From NCBI RefSeq assembly GCF_004360145.1, contig NZ_ML178712.1, forward strand, positions 414,179-478,178: a DNA stretch of 64,000 bases, given 5' to 3'. The position numbers were made by a program, and so were the translations under genes. The notes beneath the pieces were generated by a model, which was not told where the DNA came from, searched no databases, and saw nothing but the letters and a program-made list of their open reading frames with translations. This document shows, piece after piece, positions 26,388 through 34,922 of the stretch; within the stretch, counting starts at the first letter, position 1; every line of letters begins with the position of its first letter. Source of the stretch: Aliiroseovarius marinus (GTDB lineage: Bacteria > Pseudomonadota > Alphaproteobacteria > Rhodobacterales > Rhodobacteraceae).

Positions 26388-27788
26388 ATGAACCCAATAC
26401 AAAAGCCTCAGGGACCAAGACTGAACCGCCGCACATTTCTGGCCGGAACCGCCGCGCTTGCTGCAACGCCGGGATTTGCACATGCCGAAACCATACCTCG
26501 GTTGGTGGCCCGCCCGGCGAGTGCGCGCATTCTACCTGCCGAATACCCCGAGACACCGATCTGGGGATTTGATGGCGAGGTGCCCGGCCCTCTGTTGCGT
26601 CTGAAACAGGGCGAACGCTTGATGCGCACATTGGTGAATGAACTGCCACAGCCCACCTCTGTTCACTGGCACGGAGTGCGCGTACCGAATGCGATGGACG
26701 GGGTGCCGGGTATGACACAGGACGCCGTCGCACCCGGCGATCAGTTTGACTATGCCTTTACGCCGCCCGATGCGGGCACCTTCTGGTACCACTCGCACAA
26801 CCAATCCACCGAGCAGATCGCAAGGGGGCTTTATGGATTATTGATTGTCGATGAGGCCGAGCCGCCAGAGGTCGACCACGATATCGCTGTGGTGCTGGAT
26901 GATTGGCGGCTGCGTGAGAACGGAGAGATCGTCGACGATTTCGACCGGATGCATGACTGGACGCATGCGGGGCGGATCGGAAATTACGTACAGGCATCCC
27001 TTCTGCCGCGCGTCTCGCAACTGCGCCGCCATGATCGCGTACGGCTACGGCTGGTCAACGTCGCGGTGGACCGCATCATGAAGATCGGTCTTCATGGCTT
27101 AAGCGGCGCCCTCGTGGCGTTGGATGGGATGCCACTGCAAACGCCCGAACACACCGATCACGTGATCCTCGGCCCGGCACAAAGGGCGGATTTCATCGTA
27201 GATGTCACTGCTGACGAGGGAGACGAGGCACTAATTGCCATCCATGAACGTGAAGAGGCTTTCGTACTTGCAGATCTCCATGTTTCGGGCGGAGGCAGTT
27301 CGTCCGCGCGCGGGGCAATCAATCCTCTGCCATCCAATCCGCTTGTCCCTCTTGAGACAGCTCAGGCCACGACTGAGGCGCGCTTGATCATGGAAGGCGG
27401 CGCGATGGGGGGGCTGCGTCAGGGAATTTGGAAGGGCGAGCGCCTGTCGATCCAGCAATTGGTCGAGCAGGGCCAGGTTTGGACCTTCAATGGCGTCGCA
27501 GGTCTGCCCGAAGCTCCATTGGTTGAGGTTGCCGTGGGCGACATTGTCGAAATTCCGATGCAAAATGACACGGCGTTTCCACACGCTATACACCTACACG
27601 GGCACCATTTCCAGGAGCGTCTGGCCGATGGCGCGCTTGGTCCATTGCGCGACACACTTCTGATGGATCGCGGGGAAACACGCAGCATCGTGTTTCGGGC
27701 AGACAATCCGGGGGACTGGCTTTTGCATTGCCACATGCTGTCACACCAGAAGGCAGGTATGAAGACCTGGATACGGGTGGCCGCATGA
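26388..27788 (+). CDS. Multicopper oxidase 1, Tat-exported
   Basis: 466 residues with a Tat signal (LNRRTFLAGTAALAATPGFAHA). It has three cupredoxin domains. The trinuclear copper ligands are HWHG, WYHSH, HAIHLHGHHF and HCHMLSHQKAGM; the final Met is the type 1 axial ligand. It probably oxidises Cu(I) or organic substrates in the periplasm. ATG 26388, with GGTGGA upstream, is preferred to ATG 26364, which lies inside the preceding gene. It overlaps the next cytochrome gene by ATGA. Confidence 0.93.
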   Translation: MNPIQKPQGPRLNRRTFLAGTAALAATPGFAHAETIPRLVARPASARILPAEYPETPIWGFDGEVPGPLLRLKQGERLMRTLVNELPQPTSVHWHGVRVPNAMDGVPGMTQDAVAPGDQFDYAFTPPDAGTFWYHSHNQSTEQIARGLYGLLIVDEAEPPEVDHDIAVVLDDWRLRENGEIVDDFDRMHDWTHAGRIGNYVQASLLPRVSQLRRHDRVRLRLVNVAVDRIMKIGLHGLSGALVALDGMPLQTPEHTDHVILGPAQRADFIVDVTADEGDEALIAIHEREEAFVLADLHVSGGGSSSARGAINPLPSNPLVPLETAQATTEARLIMEGGAMGGLRQGIWKGERLSIQQLVEQGQVWTFNGVAGLPEAPLVEVAVGDIVEIPMQNDTAFPHAIHLHGHHFQERLADGALGPLRDTLLMDRGETRSIVFRADNPGDWLLHCHMLSHQKAGMKTWIRVAA

Positions 27789-28276
27789 GGCGCGGAACAC
27801 TTGTTGCGCTATGCGCTGCCGGGTTGGGGGCCTTCGGCATCGCAATAACAGCCTTCAGCCCCATGGATGCGCAAGCCCAGCCAGCACAGCAGCCCTTGGA
27901 CTCGGATCCTGATGCAGGCAAGGTGCTGTATGCAGAGAACTGTGCCGCGTGTCATGGGGCGAACCTTGAGGGCCAACCCGACTGGCGTACCCCAGACGAG
28001 GACGGCGTCCTTCCCGCTCCGCCCCATGACCAAACCGGACACACCTGGCATCACGGCGATGCGTTGCTGTTTGACTATACCAAACGCGGTGGCCAAGCGG
28101 CGCTTGAAACACGCGGTGTATCTGGATTTTCCAGCGGCATGCCGGGATTCGAAGACAGCCTAAGCGATCAACAAATCTGGGACATACTGGCCTTCATAAA
28201 ATCCACCTGGCCCGACCGCATCCGCGAGATGCAGGCCACACGCACCACAGGTGAACAAATGCAGGGCGGCTCATGA
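27785..28276 (+). CDS. Exported c-type cytochrome
   Basis: 163 residues with a signal peptide (residues 1-31), one heme motif CAACHG near residue 56 and a methionine candidate in SSGMPGFEDSLSD. It has class I form. The ATG overlaps the multicopper oxidase stop (ATGA), so it is probably the direct electron partner of that oxidase. Confidence 0.88.
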   Translation: MRRGTLVALCAAGLGAFGIAITAFSPMDAQAQPAQQPLDSDPDAGKVLYAENCAACHGANLEGQPDWRTPDEDGVLPAPPHDQTGHTWHHGDALLFDYTKRGGQAALETRGVSGFSSGMPGFEDSLSDQQIWDILAFIKSTWPDRIREMQATRTTGEQMQGGS

Positions 28277-28367
28277 TTGCCCGGCTCGACAATGCCACGA
28301 CATGTCACGGCGCTTTGGTCACAAAGGCCGAGATCATGCCGTCAGCACGAACAATAAAGGATAAAAC

Positions 28368-28844
28368 ATGACCAACCCGAAACTTGACCGGCGCCTGTTC
28401 CTAGCGGGGCTTGGCGCTTCCAGCATCGGACTTGCCACACCGACGATTGCCGCGCCTCGCCCGCTGATACAGGTTCTGAAAGATCCGGATTGCGGCTGCT
28501 GTAGCGCCTGGATGGCGATCATGCAGCAAGGGGGTTTTGATCTGGAGGTCCAGAATGCCTCGTGGGACGCCCTGTCGCGTTATAAGGAAACGAACGGCAT
28601 CCCGCAGGACATGACATCATGTCATACCGGCGTGGTGAACGGGTACTACATCGAAGGACATGTGCCCGCCGCCGATATCCATCGCCTGCTGTCCGAGCGT
28701 CCTGACGCAGTGGGTCTGTCCGTCCCCGGAATGCCCTTTGGATCACCCGGTATGGGCCCTGAGAACGAGCGCGAAGCCTATGCGGTCTACCTGATCCGCA
28801 AGGATGGCAGCACCGAGGTTTTCAACCACTACGACGCCGCTTGA
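28368..28844 (+). CDS. DUF411 copper-associated exported protein
   Basis: 158 residues with a Tat-type leader (LDRRLFLAGLGAS). DUF411 motifs are clear: KDPDCGCCSAW, SCHTGVVNGYYIEGHVPA, and VPGMPFGSPGM. The Cys, His and Met residues fit copper binding, and the family is repeatedly found in copper and metal resistance loci. It overlaps the convergent Crp/Fnr gene by 16 bp. Confidence 0.92.
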   Translation: MTNPKLDRRLFLAGLGASSIGLATPTIAAPRPLIQVLKDPDCGCCSAWMAIMQQGGFDLEVQNASWDALSRYKETNGIPQDMTSCHTGVVNGYYIEGHVPAADIHRLLSERPDAVGLSVPGMPFGSPGMGPENEREAYAVYLIRKDGSTEVFNHYDAA

Positions 28845-29431
28845 TCTGTGCGCTTTAGACGATAGACGCCGCGGGCGGGGCGTTCGACCTGCCCGTCGCG
28901 TACCAGATCCGACAGCGCGCGAAAGACGACCTCGTGGCTTAGTCCAAGGTCGCTGGCGAAAGCCACCACTGTTCCGGTCATCCACCCATCCGCAAGGCCC
29001 GCAAGTACCCTGTCCTGCGCGGACCGAATCGCCAGCAACTCTTGCTTGCGGCGATAAGACTGGACTTGTGCCGAAAGCCGTTGAACCAGACCGATTGCAA
29101 AGTCAGTGTCCTTTGTCATGGCGCCCAGCACGATGGCCTTACCGAGAACGCGCACCGTACAGTCCCCGTCAGCAATGGCGTCACAGTGATAGTGGTCGCT
29201 GAACAGTGATGGCTCGGCCAGCGTGTCGCCGGATCTTGCCCTGAACATCGTGACCAGCTGACCCGCTTCCGTGTGCCGCACCAGGCGCACCTCTCCTTGC
29301 TCAACAAAGAACATTCCACGCGCCCTATCGCCCTGATGAAACAGGTGCTCTCCGCCGGTCAAACTACGGCGCGGCAAATCGGACAAGGGCAGGCCATCAA
29401 ATGGCGCTGGAAGTGGGATCAAATCGCTCAT
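28829..29431 (-). CDS. Crp/Fnr-family transcriptional regulator
   Basis: 200 residues: a cyclic-nucleotide-type sensor domain (HQGDRARGMFFVEQGEVRLV) then a winged HTH (VVAFASDLGLSHEVVFRALSDL). It lacks the N-terminal cysteine cluster of FNR, and only two cysteines (near residues 83 and 90) are present. No Shine-Dalgarno sequence precedes the ATG, and an FNR-like palindrome sits two bases upstream, so it may be leaderless and self-regulated. Confidence 0.88.
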   Translation of the reverse strand: MSDLIPLPAPFDGLPLSDLPRRSLTGGEHLFHQGDRARGMFFVEQGEVRLVRHTEAGQLVTMFRARSGDTLAEPSLFSDHYHCDAIADGDCTVRVLGKAIVLGAMTKDTDFAIGLVQRLSAQVQSYRRKQELLAIRSAQDRVLAGLADGWMTGTVVAFASDLGLSHEVVFRALSDLVRDGQVERPARGVYRLKRTDQAAS

Positions 29432-29432
29432 T

Positions 29433-29446
29433 GTGATTCAAATCAT
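29433..29446. promoter_or_regulatory. FNR/CRP-type palindrome
   Basis: TGAT-TCAA-ATCA (29434-29445) matches the core of the FNR consensus TTGAT-N4-ATCAA, with the outermost bases differing on each side. It lies between the divergent Crp/Fnr gene and the gene at 29507 and probably controls both. Confidence 0.6.
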
Positions 29447-29506
29447 ATTCAATTGGCCAGATAGGTACCAGCATTTGGGGCCACAAATTCGATCAAGAGT
29501 TCAATC

Positions 29507-30046
29507 ATGCTCCGACACACGATATTTGCGATTGCCACATTGTTTGCAGCGGCGCCGGTCTACGCACAGCACAGTCACGACCATGCGGGTCATGCGCCTC
29601 AGACTGTCCTACCAACCGAACCCGGTCAGGGCGCATTTGCCGCCATTGCCGAGATCGTTGCAATGTTACGCGCCAACCCCGAAACCGATTGGTCAGCGGT
29701 CGATATCGCGGCCCTGCGCCGGCATCTGATCGACATGGATAACTTGGTGACGCATGCCAAGGTGACAACAGAAGACGTGCCAGAAGGCGCACGGTTCCAC
29801 GTACAAACCACCGGAACAGGAGGAGCCGCAGTCTCGCGCATGGTTCCCGCGCATGCGCCGGTGCTGAGGGCGGACACAGGCTGGGAAAGTCAGGTGCTTT
29901 TGAACGGGGATGAAATTGTTTGGACCGTCACCTCACAGACAGACGCTGAGGTTATCCGGGCGCTGGGCTTCTTCGGCCTGATGGCCGTCGGCAATCACCA
30001 TCAACCCCATCACTTGGGGATGGCGACAGGCTCTATGGTGCATTGA
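29507..30046 (+). CDS. Exported His-rich protein of unknown function
   Basis: 179 residues with a signal peptide (MLRHTIFAIATLFAAAPVYA). The mature start HSHDHAGHA and the C-terminal NHHQPHHLGM are histidine-rich, typical of periplasmic metal binders. The middle is predicted mixed alpha/beta (DWSAVDIAALRRHLIDMDNLV). It is divergent from the Crp/Fnr gene and ends 1 bp from the convergent copZ. Confidence 0.65.
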   Translation: MLRHTIFAIATLFAAAPVYAQHSHDHAGHAPQTVLPTEPGQGAFAAIAEIVAMLRANPETDWSAVDIAALRRHLIDMDNLVTHAKVTTEDVPEGARFHVQTTGTGGAAVSRMVPAHAPVLRADTGWESQVLLNGDEIVWTVTSQTDAEVIRALGFFGLMAVGNHHQPHHLGMATGSMVH

Positions 30047-30047
30047 T

Positions 30048-30248
30048 CTAGACCAAAATTGTCGCTGGATAGCTTTCCTTCGCAAGTATGGCGAGCAGAT
30101 CGTGATCCGCTAGGTCACTGGTGATCCTGACCTCGTGGGCGTCGAGGTCAAACACCAGTTCCGCCTGCGCATCTTCGGCCAAAACAGCTTTCTCGATCAC
30201 GGCTTTGCAGTGTCCGCAGCTCATGTCAGGGACGTGGAACATACGCAT
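30048..30248 (-). CDS. copZ: Copper chaperone (heavy-metal-associated domain)
   Basis: 66-residue single HMA domain with the metal motif MSCGHC and a beta-alpha-beta-beta-alpha-beta length. It would deliver cytosolic Cu(I) to CopA or CueR. GGAG precedes ATG 30248. It is read from a CueR-type promoter divergent from copA. Confidence 0.9.
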   Translation of the reverse strand: MRMFHVPDMSCGHCKAVIEKAVLAEDAQAELVFDLDAHEVRITSDLADHDLLAILAKESYPATILV

Positions 30249-30277
30249 ACAAGGGCTCCTCTTATGACTTCACAGTT

Positions 30278-30308
30278 GTAAGTGGGGCTTCCCAAGGGGG
30301 AAGGTCAA
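30278..30308 (-). promoter_or_regulatory. CueR-type promoter/operator 2 (copZ)
   Basis: On the minus strand, TTGACC (30303-30308), a 19-bp spacer with the dyad TTCCCCCTTGGGAA, and ACTTAC as -10. It drives copZ. Confidence 0.8.
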
Positions 30309-30335
30309 TGCTCAAGAAAACGTGATGCTTGGCCC

Positions 30336-30366
30336 TTGACCCTCCCCTTACTGGAACCCCCATGTT
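30336..30366 (+). promoter_or_regulatory. CueR-type promoter/operator 3 (copA)
   Basis: TTGACC (30336-30341), a 19-bp spacer CTCCCCTTACTGGAACCCC and CATGTT as -10. It closely resembles the E. coli copA promoter pattern. It drives copA-cueR and the second multicopper oxidase. Confidence 0.8.
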
Positions 30367-30397
30367 CGACTCGAACACCCGTTAAATGGAGGGTCCC

Positions 30398-32908
30398 ATG
30401 TCCGAGAAATCCCAAATCCGGCTGTCCGTGGACGGCATGTCCTGCGCCTCGTGTGTCGGTCGCGTCGAGAAGGCTCTGACGGCAGTTCCTGGCGTCGACA
30501 GCGCTGCGGTCAATCTGGCCTCTGAAAGCGCTGACATCGTGTTTTCCGAACCCGCAACCCTGACGGCCTTGGCTGACGCGCTAGAGCAATCCGGGTATCC
30601 TGCCCAGATGGCCGAGGTCACGTTGCAGATCGAGGCAATGACCTGTGCAAGCTGCGTCGGTCGTGTCGAGCGTGCCTTGACCGCCGTGCCCGGGGTTCTG
30701 AGCGCATCGGTCAATTTAGCCACCGAAACTGCGCATGTAAAATACGCCGAAGGGATCGTCGCCCCAGCGGATTTGGCCCGTGTGGCAAGTAACTTGGGCT
30801 ATCCGGCACAGGTCCAGCAAGGAAGCGATCCCGACAAAGCAAGCCGAAAGCTGGCCGAGATCACCCGGCTGGGGCAGCTTACATTGGTGGCCGCCATTCT
30901 GGCCCTGCCCGTCTTCGTGATTGAAATGGGCAGCCATCTGTTTCCGGCCATGCACATGTGGATCGAACGTAGCATCGGCATGCAGACCAGCCGCCTTTTG
31001 CAGTTCGTGCTGACGACCATCGTGCTGTTCGGCCCCGGGTTGCGCTTCTACACCAAGGGGTTTCCGCTGTTGTTTCGGGGCACTCCGGACATGAACTCTC
31101 TGGTCGCTTTGGGGACCTCGGCCGCCTACGGCTTTTCGGTCGTTGCAACCTTTGCACCCGATCTGCTGCCCGAGGGCACAGCAAATGTCTATTTCGAGGC
31201 AGCGGCGGTGATTGTCGTTCTGATCCTTCTGGGCCGCTGGCTTGAGGCGCGCGCCAAGGGCCGCACCGGCGAGGCGATCCGCAAACTGGTCGGGCTTCAA
31301 GCCAAAACAGCGCGGGTCGAACGGGGTGACGACATCGTTGAAGTTCCGATTGACGGCATCTCGGTGGGCGACGTCATCCATGTGCGTCCCGGTGAAAAAA
31401 TTGCCGTCGACGGAGAGGTTCTATCTGGAAGCTCTTACGTTGACGAAGGCATGATTACCGGCGAGCCGGTGCCGGTTGAGAAAACCACTGGCGCCGAAGT
31501 GGTAGGTGCCACCGTGAACGGCACAGGCGCGCTGCGCTTCCGGGCGACCAAGGTGGGTGCCGACACGATGCTGGCCCAGATCATTCAGATGGTGGAACAG
31601 GCGCAGGGCGCGAAGCTTCCGATTCAGGGTCTGGTGGATAGAATTACCGCTTGGTTCGTTCCTGCCGTTATGGGCGTGGCCGCCGTGACCATCGTGGCCT
31701 GGCTGATCTTCGGCCCCGATCCCGCGCTGAGCTTCGCTCTGGTCGCAGGGGTTGCGGTCCTGATCATTGCCTGCCCGTGCGCAATGGGTCTGGCGACCCC
31801 CACCTCGATCATGGTGGGCACCGGACGTGCCGCCGAGCTTGGGGTGTTGTTTCGCAAGGGTGACGCGTTGCAAATGCTGGGGGAAACACAGGTGGTTGCT
31901 CTGGACAAGACCGGCACGCTGACGGCCGGGCGGCCGGAACTGACCGACCTGATTGTGGCAGATGGCTATGATCGTGATGAAGTCTTGCGGCTTGTTGCAG
32001 CCGTTGAGGCTGGCTCTGAACACCCGATTGCCGAGGCCATCCTGCGGGCGGCCGAAGAGCGGGGCCTGTCCCTTCCAACCGTCGAGAAATTCGCGTCAAT
32101 CACAGGATACGGAGTAACCGCGACTGTGGAAGGGCGGCAAATTCTGATCGGCGCGGACCGACTGATGGTGCGTGACGGCATTGACCTAGGCAAACTCGGC
32201 GACTCCGGAACCGAGCTGGGGCAGCAAGGACGCACCCCGCTTTACGCCGCCATCGACGGCAAGATTGCCGCTGCCATCGCCGTATCGGACCCGATCAAGC
32301 CCACGACACCCGCAGCGATTACTTCTCTGCACAATCTGGGTTTGAAGGTCGCCATGATTACAGGCGACAATCAGGGCACAGCTGATGCCATCGCGCGCAG
32401 TTTGGGCATCGATCATGTCGTGGCCGAGGTGCTGCCCGAGGGCAAGGTTACGGCCCTTAGCAACCTGCGGGACCATGGCAAACTGGCCTTTGTGGGGGAT
32501 GGGATCAACGATGCCCCCGCCCTGGCGTCAGCCGATGTGGGCATTGCCATTGGCACTGGCACCGATGTGGCCATTGAAGCCGCGGATGTGGTGCTGATGT
32601 CTGGCGATCTGACCGGCGTGGTCAACGCGTTCGACATTTCGGCCCGGACCATGCGCAATATCCGCCAGAACCTGTTCTGGGCTTTCGGCTACAACACGCT
32701 CCTGATCCCGGTGGCGGCTGGGGTGCTGTATCCCACGTTTGGCCTGCTTCTGTCACCCGTTCTGGCCGCCGGTGCAATGGCGCTGTCTAGTGTGTTCGTA
32801 CTGTCAAACGCCTTGAGACTGCGCTGGGTCCGGCCAGCGATTGGCGCGGGAACATCGCCATCAGCGACGCGCCCAATAGCTTTGAAACCTGCCACCGCCG
32901 CCAGCTAA
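30398..32908 (+). CDS. copA: Copper-translocating P1B-type ATPase
   Basis: 836-residue inner-membrane Cu(I) exporter. It has two N-terminal HMA domains (MSCASC near residue 14, MTCASC near 85), eight predicted helices, the ion-channel motif CPC in [12 protein letters not shown], the phosphorylation motif DKTGT, the SEHPIAEA block and the hinge [10 protein letters not shown]. These define subgroup P1B-1. ATG 30398, with GGAGGG five bases upstream, is preferred to 30386. It is followed within 14 bp by cueR. Confidence 0.96.
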   Translation: MSEKSQIRLSVDGMSCASCVGRVEKALTAVPGVDSAAVNLASESADIVFSEPATLTALADALEQSGYPAQMAEVTLQIEAMTCASCVGRVERALTAVPGVLSASVNLATETAHVKYAEGIVAPADLARVASNLGYPAQVQQGSDPDKASRKLAEITRLGQLTLVAAILALPVFVIEMGSHLFPAMHMWIERSIGMQTSRLLQFVLTTIVLFGPGLRFYTKGFPLLFRGTPDMNSLVALGTSAAYGFSVVATFAPDLLPEGTANVYFEAAAVIVVLILLGRWLEARAKGRTGEAIRKLVGLQAKTARVERGDDIVEVPIDGISVGDVIHVRPGEKIAVDGEVLSGSSYVDEGMITGEPVPVEKTTGAEVVGATVNGTGALRFRATKVGADTMLAQIIQMVEQAQGAKLPIQGLVDRITAWFVPAVMGVAAVTIVAWLIFGPDPALSFALVAGVAVLIIACPCAMGLATPTSIMVGTGRAAELGVLFRKGDALQMLGETQVVALDKTGTLTAGRPELTDLIVADGYDRDEVLRLVAAVEAGSEHPIAEAILRAAEERGLSLPTVEKFASITGYGVTATVEGRQILIGADRLMVRDGIDLGKLGDSGTELGQQGRTPLYAAIDGKIAAAIAVSDPIKPTTPAAITSLHNLGLKVAMITGDNQGTADAIARSLGIDHVVAEVLPEGKVTALSNLRDHGKLAFVGDGINDAPALASADVGIAIGTGTDVAIEAADVVLMSGDLTGVVNAFDISARTMRNIRQNLFWAFGYNTLLIPVAAGVLYPTFGLLLSPVLAAGAMALSSVFVLSNALRLRWVRPAIGAGTSPSATRPIALKPATAAS

Positions 32909-32921
32909 AGGGGAGGCTACC

Positions 32922-33323
32922 ATGAACTTGAATATCGGAGATGTGTCCAAACGCACCGGCCTTCGCGCAAAGACCATTCGCTACTACGAGGATATCGGGC
33001 TGGTCACACCGCTCAGGGATACAAACGACTACCGCGTCTTTCGCGAAACCGATCTGCACAAGCTGACCTTTCTTAGCCGCGCGCGTGCCCTGGGCTTTAC
33101 CATTGATGATTGCCGCAATCTACTGGCGCTCTACGAGGATGAAACGCGCGCCAGCGCAGATGTGAAAGAGATCACCAGCAAGCACTTGAAAGAGATCGAG
33201 GCGAAGATCAACGATCTTCAGGCCATGCACGCCACGCTGAGTCATCTGTCTAAGGAGTGTGCGGGCGACCACCGCCCTGATTGCCCCATTCTCGAAGGTC
33301 TTAGCGGTGATGATCGCCGCTAA
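32922..33323 (+). CDS. cueR: CueR copper-responsive regulator (MerR family)
   Basis: 133 residues: an N-terminal winged HTH (IGDVSKRTGLRAKTIRYYEDIGLV), a long dimerisation helix and a metal-binding loop with two cysteines seven residues apart (CAGDHRPDC), as in Cu(I)-sensing CueR. It should activate the three long-spacer promoters in the island by DNA distortion. It is cotranscribed with copA. Confidence 0.93.
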   Translation: MNLNIGDVSKRTGLRAKTIRYYEDIGLVTPLRDTNDYRVFRETDLHKLTFLSRARALGFTIDDCRNLLALYEDETRASADVKEITSKHLKEIEAKINDLQAMHATLSHLSKECAGDHRPDCPILEGLSGDDRR

Positions 33324-33356
33324 GCTTGCCCATCAGATCCAAAAGGAATTTCGCCC

Positions 33357-34814
33357 ATGATCTCTCGTCGAACTCTGCTGTCCGGTCTTGGCGCCGCCTC
33401 TGTGATGTCGCAATTTCCGGTCCGCGCATGGGCCACCACACCTTCGAAGCCCCTGCAGATGCCGCCTTTGGTGGATGCTACATCCAGCGGACAGTTCACT
33501 CTGACCGCACAAGCGGGCGAAACGGATTTCCCGGGCCATGCATCCAGCCGAACCTGGGGGTTTGACCAGCCTTTTCTGGGGCCAACCGTCAGGTTGAACC
33601 ATGCGGGTGACACAGCGGTCGCTGTTCACAACACGTTGGACGAGGCGATCTCGGTGCACTGGCATGGGCTTGTGGTGCCCGGCGATGTAGATGGTGGGCC
33701 GCATCAGCTGGTCGATCCCGGCCAAACCTGGTCCCCCGTCCTTCCCATCGACCAGCCCCCTGCAACCGTCTGGTATCACAGCCATACGCATGGCAAGACC
33801 GCGCAACAGGTGCATATGGGTCTGGCAGGTGTTCTTCACTTGACGGACGGGCAGGACGATGCACGCGGCCTGCCAACCACCTATGGCACCGATGACCTGA
33901 CCTTGGTCCTGCAGGACCGTCGCTTCGATCAGGATGGGCGCATGTCATATCGTGTGACCATGCATGACCAGATGATGGGGTTTCTTGGGGACACCATGGT
34001 GGTCAATGGACAAGTGGGTGCCACCGCCATCGTCCCAAAGGGGGTGGTCCGCCTGCGTCTGCTGAATGGTTCGAATGCTCGGATCTATACCTTGGCGCTG
34101 TCTGACGGTCGCCCCATGCATTTGATTGGAACTGATACGGGTCTGCTCGACGCCCCCATTGCGCTGGAAACCCTAAGCCTTGCTCCCGGCGAGCGGTATG
34201 AAGTTCTGGTGGATTTCGGCGACGGGAAAGACATATCGCTTCTGAGCGGACAGAACGTCAACGAAGGGATGATGGGTGGCATGATGGGGCGGCGGAGCCC
34301 TTCCGGGCCACCGTTCGAGGTGCTGCCCTTTGTCATTGACCCTGCGGCGCCAGCCCGGATAACCCGAGTGCCTGAGGCGCTGGGTGGATCGCGTCCGAAC
34401 ATGGACGCGAGCTCAGCCGCCCGACGCCGGATCACGCTCGACATGGCCATGGGTCCTGGCATGATGATGCGCCGCGCCGAAGACCGGTTCTCGATCAATG
34501 GTCAGGCATTTGACATGTCGAAAATCAACTTCAAAACACAGGTGGGGCAGGTTGAGAAATGGAGAGTGTCGGCCAACATGATGATGCACCCATTCCATGT
34601 CCACGGCGTCATGTTCCAGGTGCTCAGCGAGAACGGACGGCCTCCACGGCCACAAAACACGGGCTGGAAGGATACGATCCTGATTGATGGTGAGGCTGAG
34701 ATCTTGATGCGGTTCGACCGCCCGGCATCAGAGGCACTGCCCTACATGTTCCACTGCCACATTTTGGAACACGAGGATGGCGGCATGATGGGGCAGTTTA
34801 CTGTGAGCGGTTAG
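33357..34814 (+). CDS. Multicopper oxidase 2 (CueO/CopA-like), Tat-exported
   Basis: 485 residues with a Tat-type leader (SRRTLLSGLGAASV). Copper ligand motifs are HWHG, WYHSHTHG, HPFHVHG and HCHILEHEDGGM. A Met-rich loop (GMMGGMMGRRSP near residue 303) and a second one (MAMGPGMMMRR) recall the Cu(I)-binding segment of CueO cuprous oxidase. AAAAGGA precedes the start. It lies 33 bp after cueR, probably on the same transcript. Confidence 0.93.
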   Translation: MISRRTLLSGLGAASVMSQFPVRAWATTPSKPLQMPPLVDATSSGQFTLTAQAGETDFPGHASSRTWGFDQPFLGPTVRLNHAGDTAVAVHNTLDEAISVHWHGLVVPGDVDGGPHQLVDPGQTWSPVLPIDQPPATVWYHSHTHGKTAQQVHMGLAGVLHLTDGQDDARGLPTTYGTDDLTLVLQDRRFDQDGRMSYRVTMHDQMMGFLGDTMVVNGQVGATAIVPKGVVRLRLLNGSNARIYTLALSDGRPMHLIGTDTGLLDAPIALETLSLAPGERYEVLVDFGDGKDISLLSGQNVNEGMMGGMMGRRSPSGPPFEVLPFVIDPAAPARITRVPEALGGSRPNMDASSAARRRITLDMAMGPGMMMRRAEDRFSINGQAFDMSKINFKTQVGQVEKWRVSANMMMHPFHVHGVMFQVLSENGRPPRPQNTGWKDTILIDGEAEILMRFDRPASEALPYMFHCHILEHEDGGMMGQFTVSG

Positions 34815-34877
34815 GGCCTTGTCTGCGCAAATGGCATTGGACGAAAGCGATCCGTCGGCTTCGCTGCCACTTTGCAG

Positions 34878-34907
34878 AAGGGCTGCCACGTGTTTTGGGC
34901 AGCCCTT
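34878..34907. terminator. Hairpin after multicopper oxidase 2
   Basis: A 10-bp perfect stem (34878-34887 with 34898-34907) lies between the convergent oxidase and integrase genes. It lacks a strong T run on either side; a bidirectional terminator is likely. Confidence 0.55.
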
Positions 34908-34922
34908 AATCAAAATCTAGCA

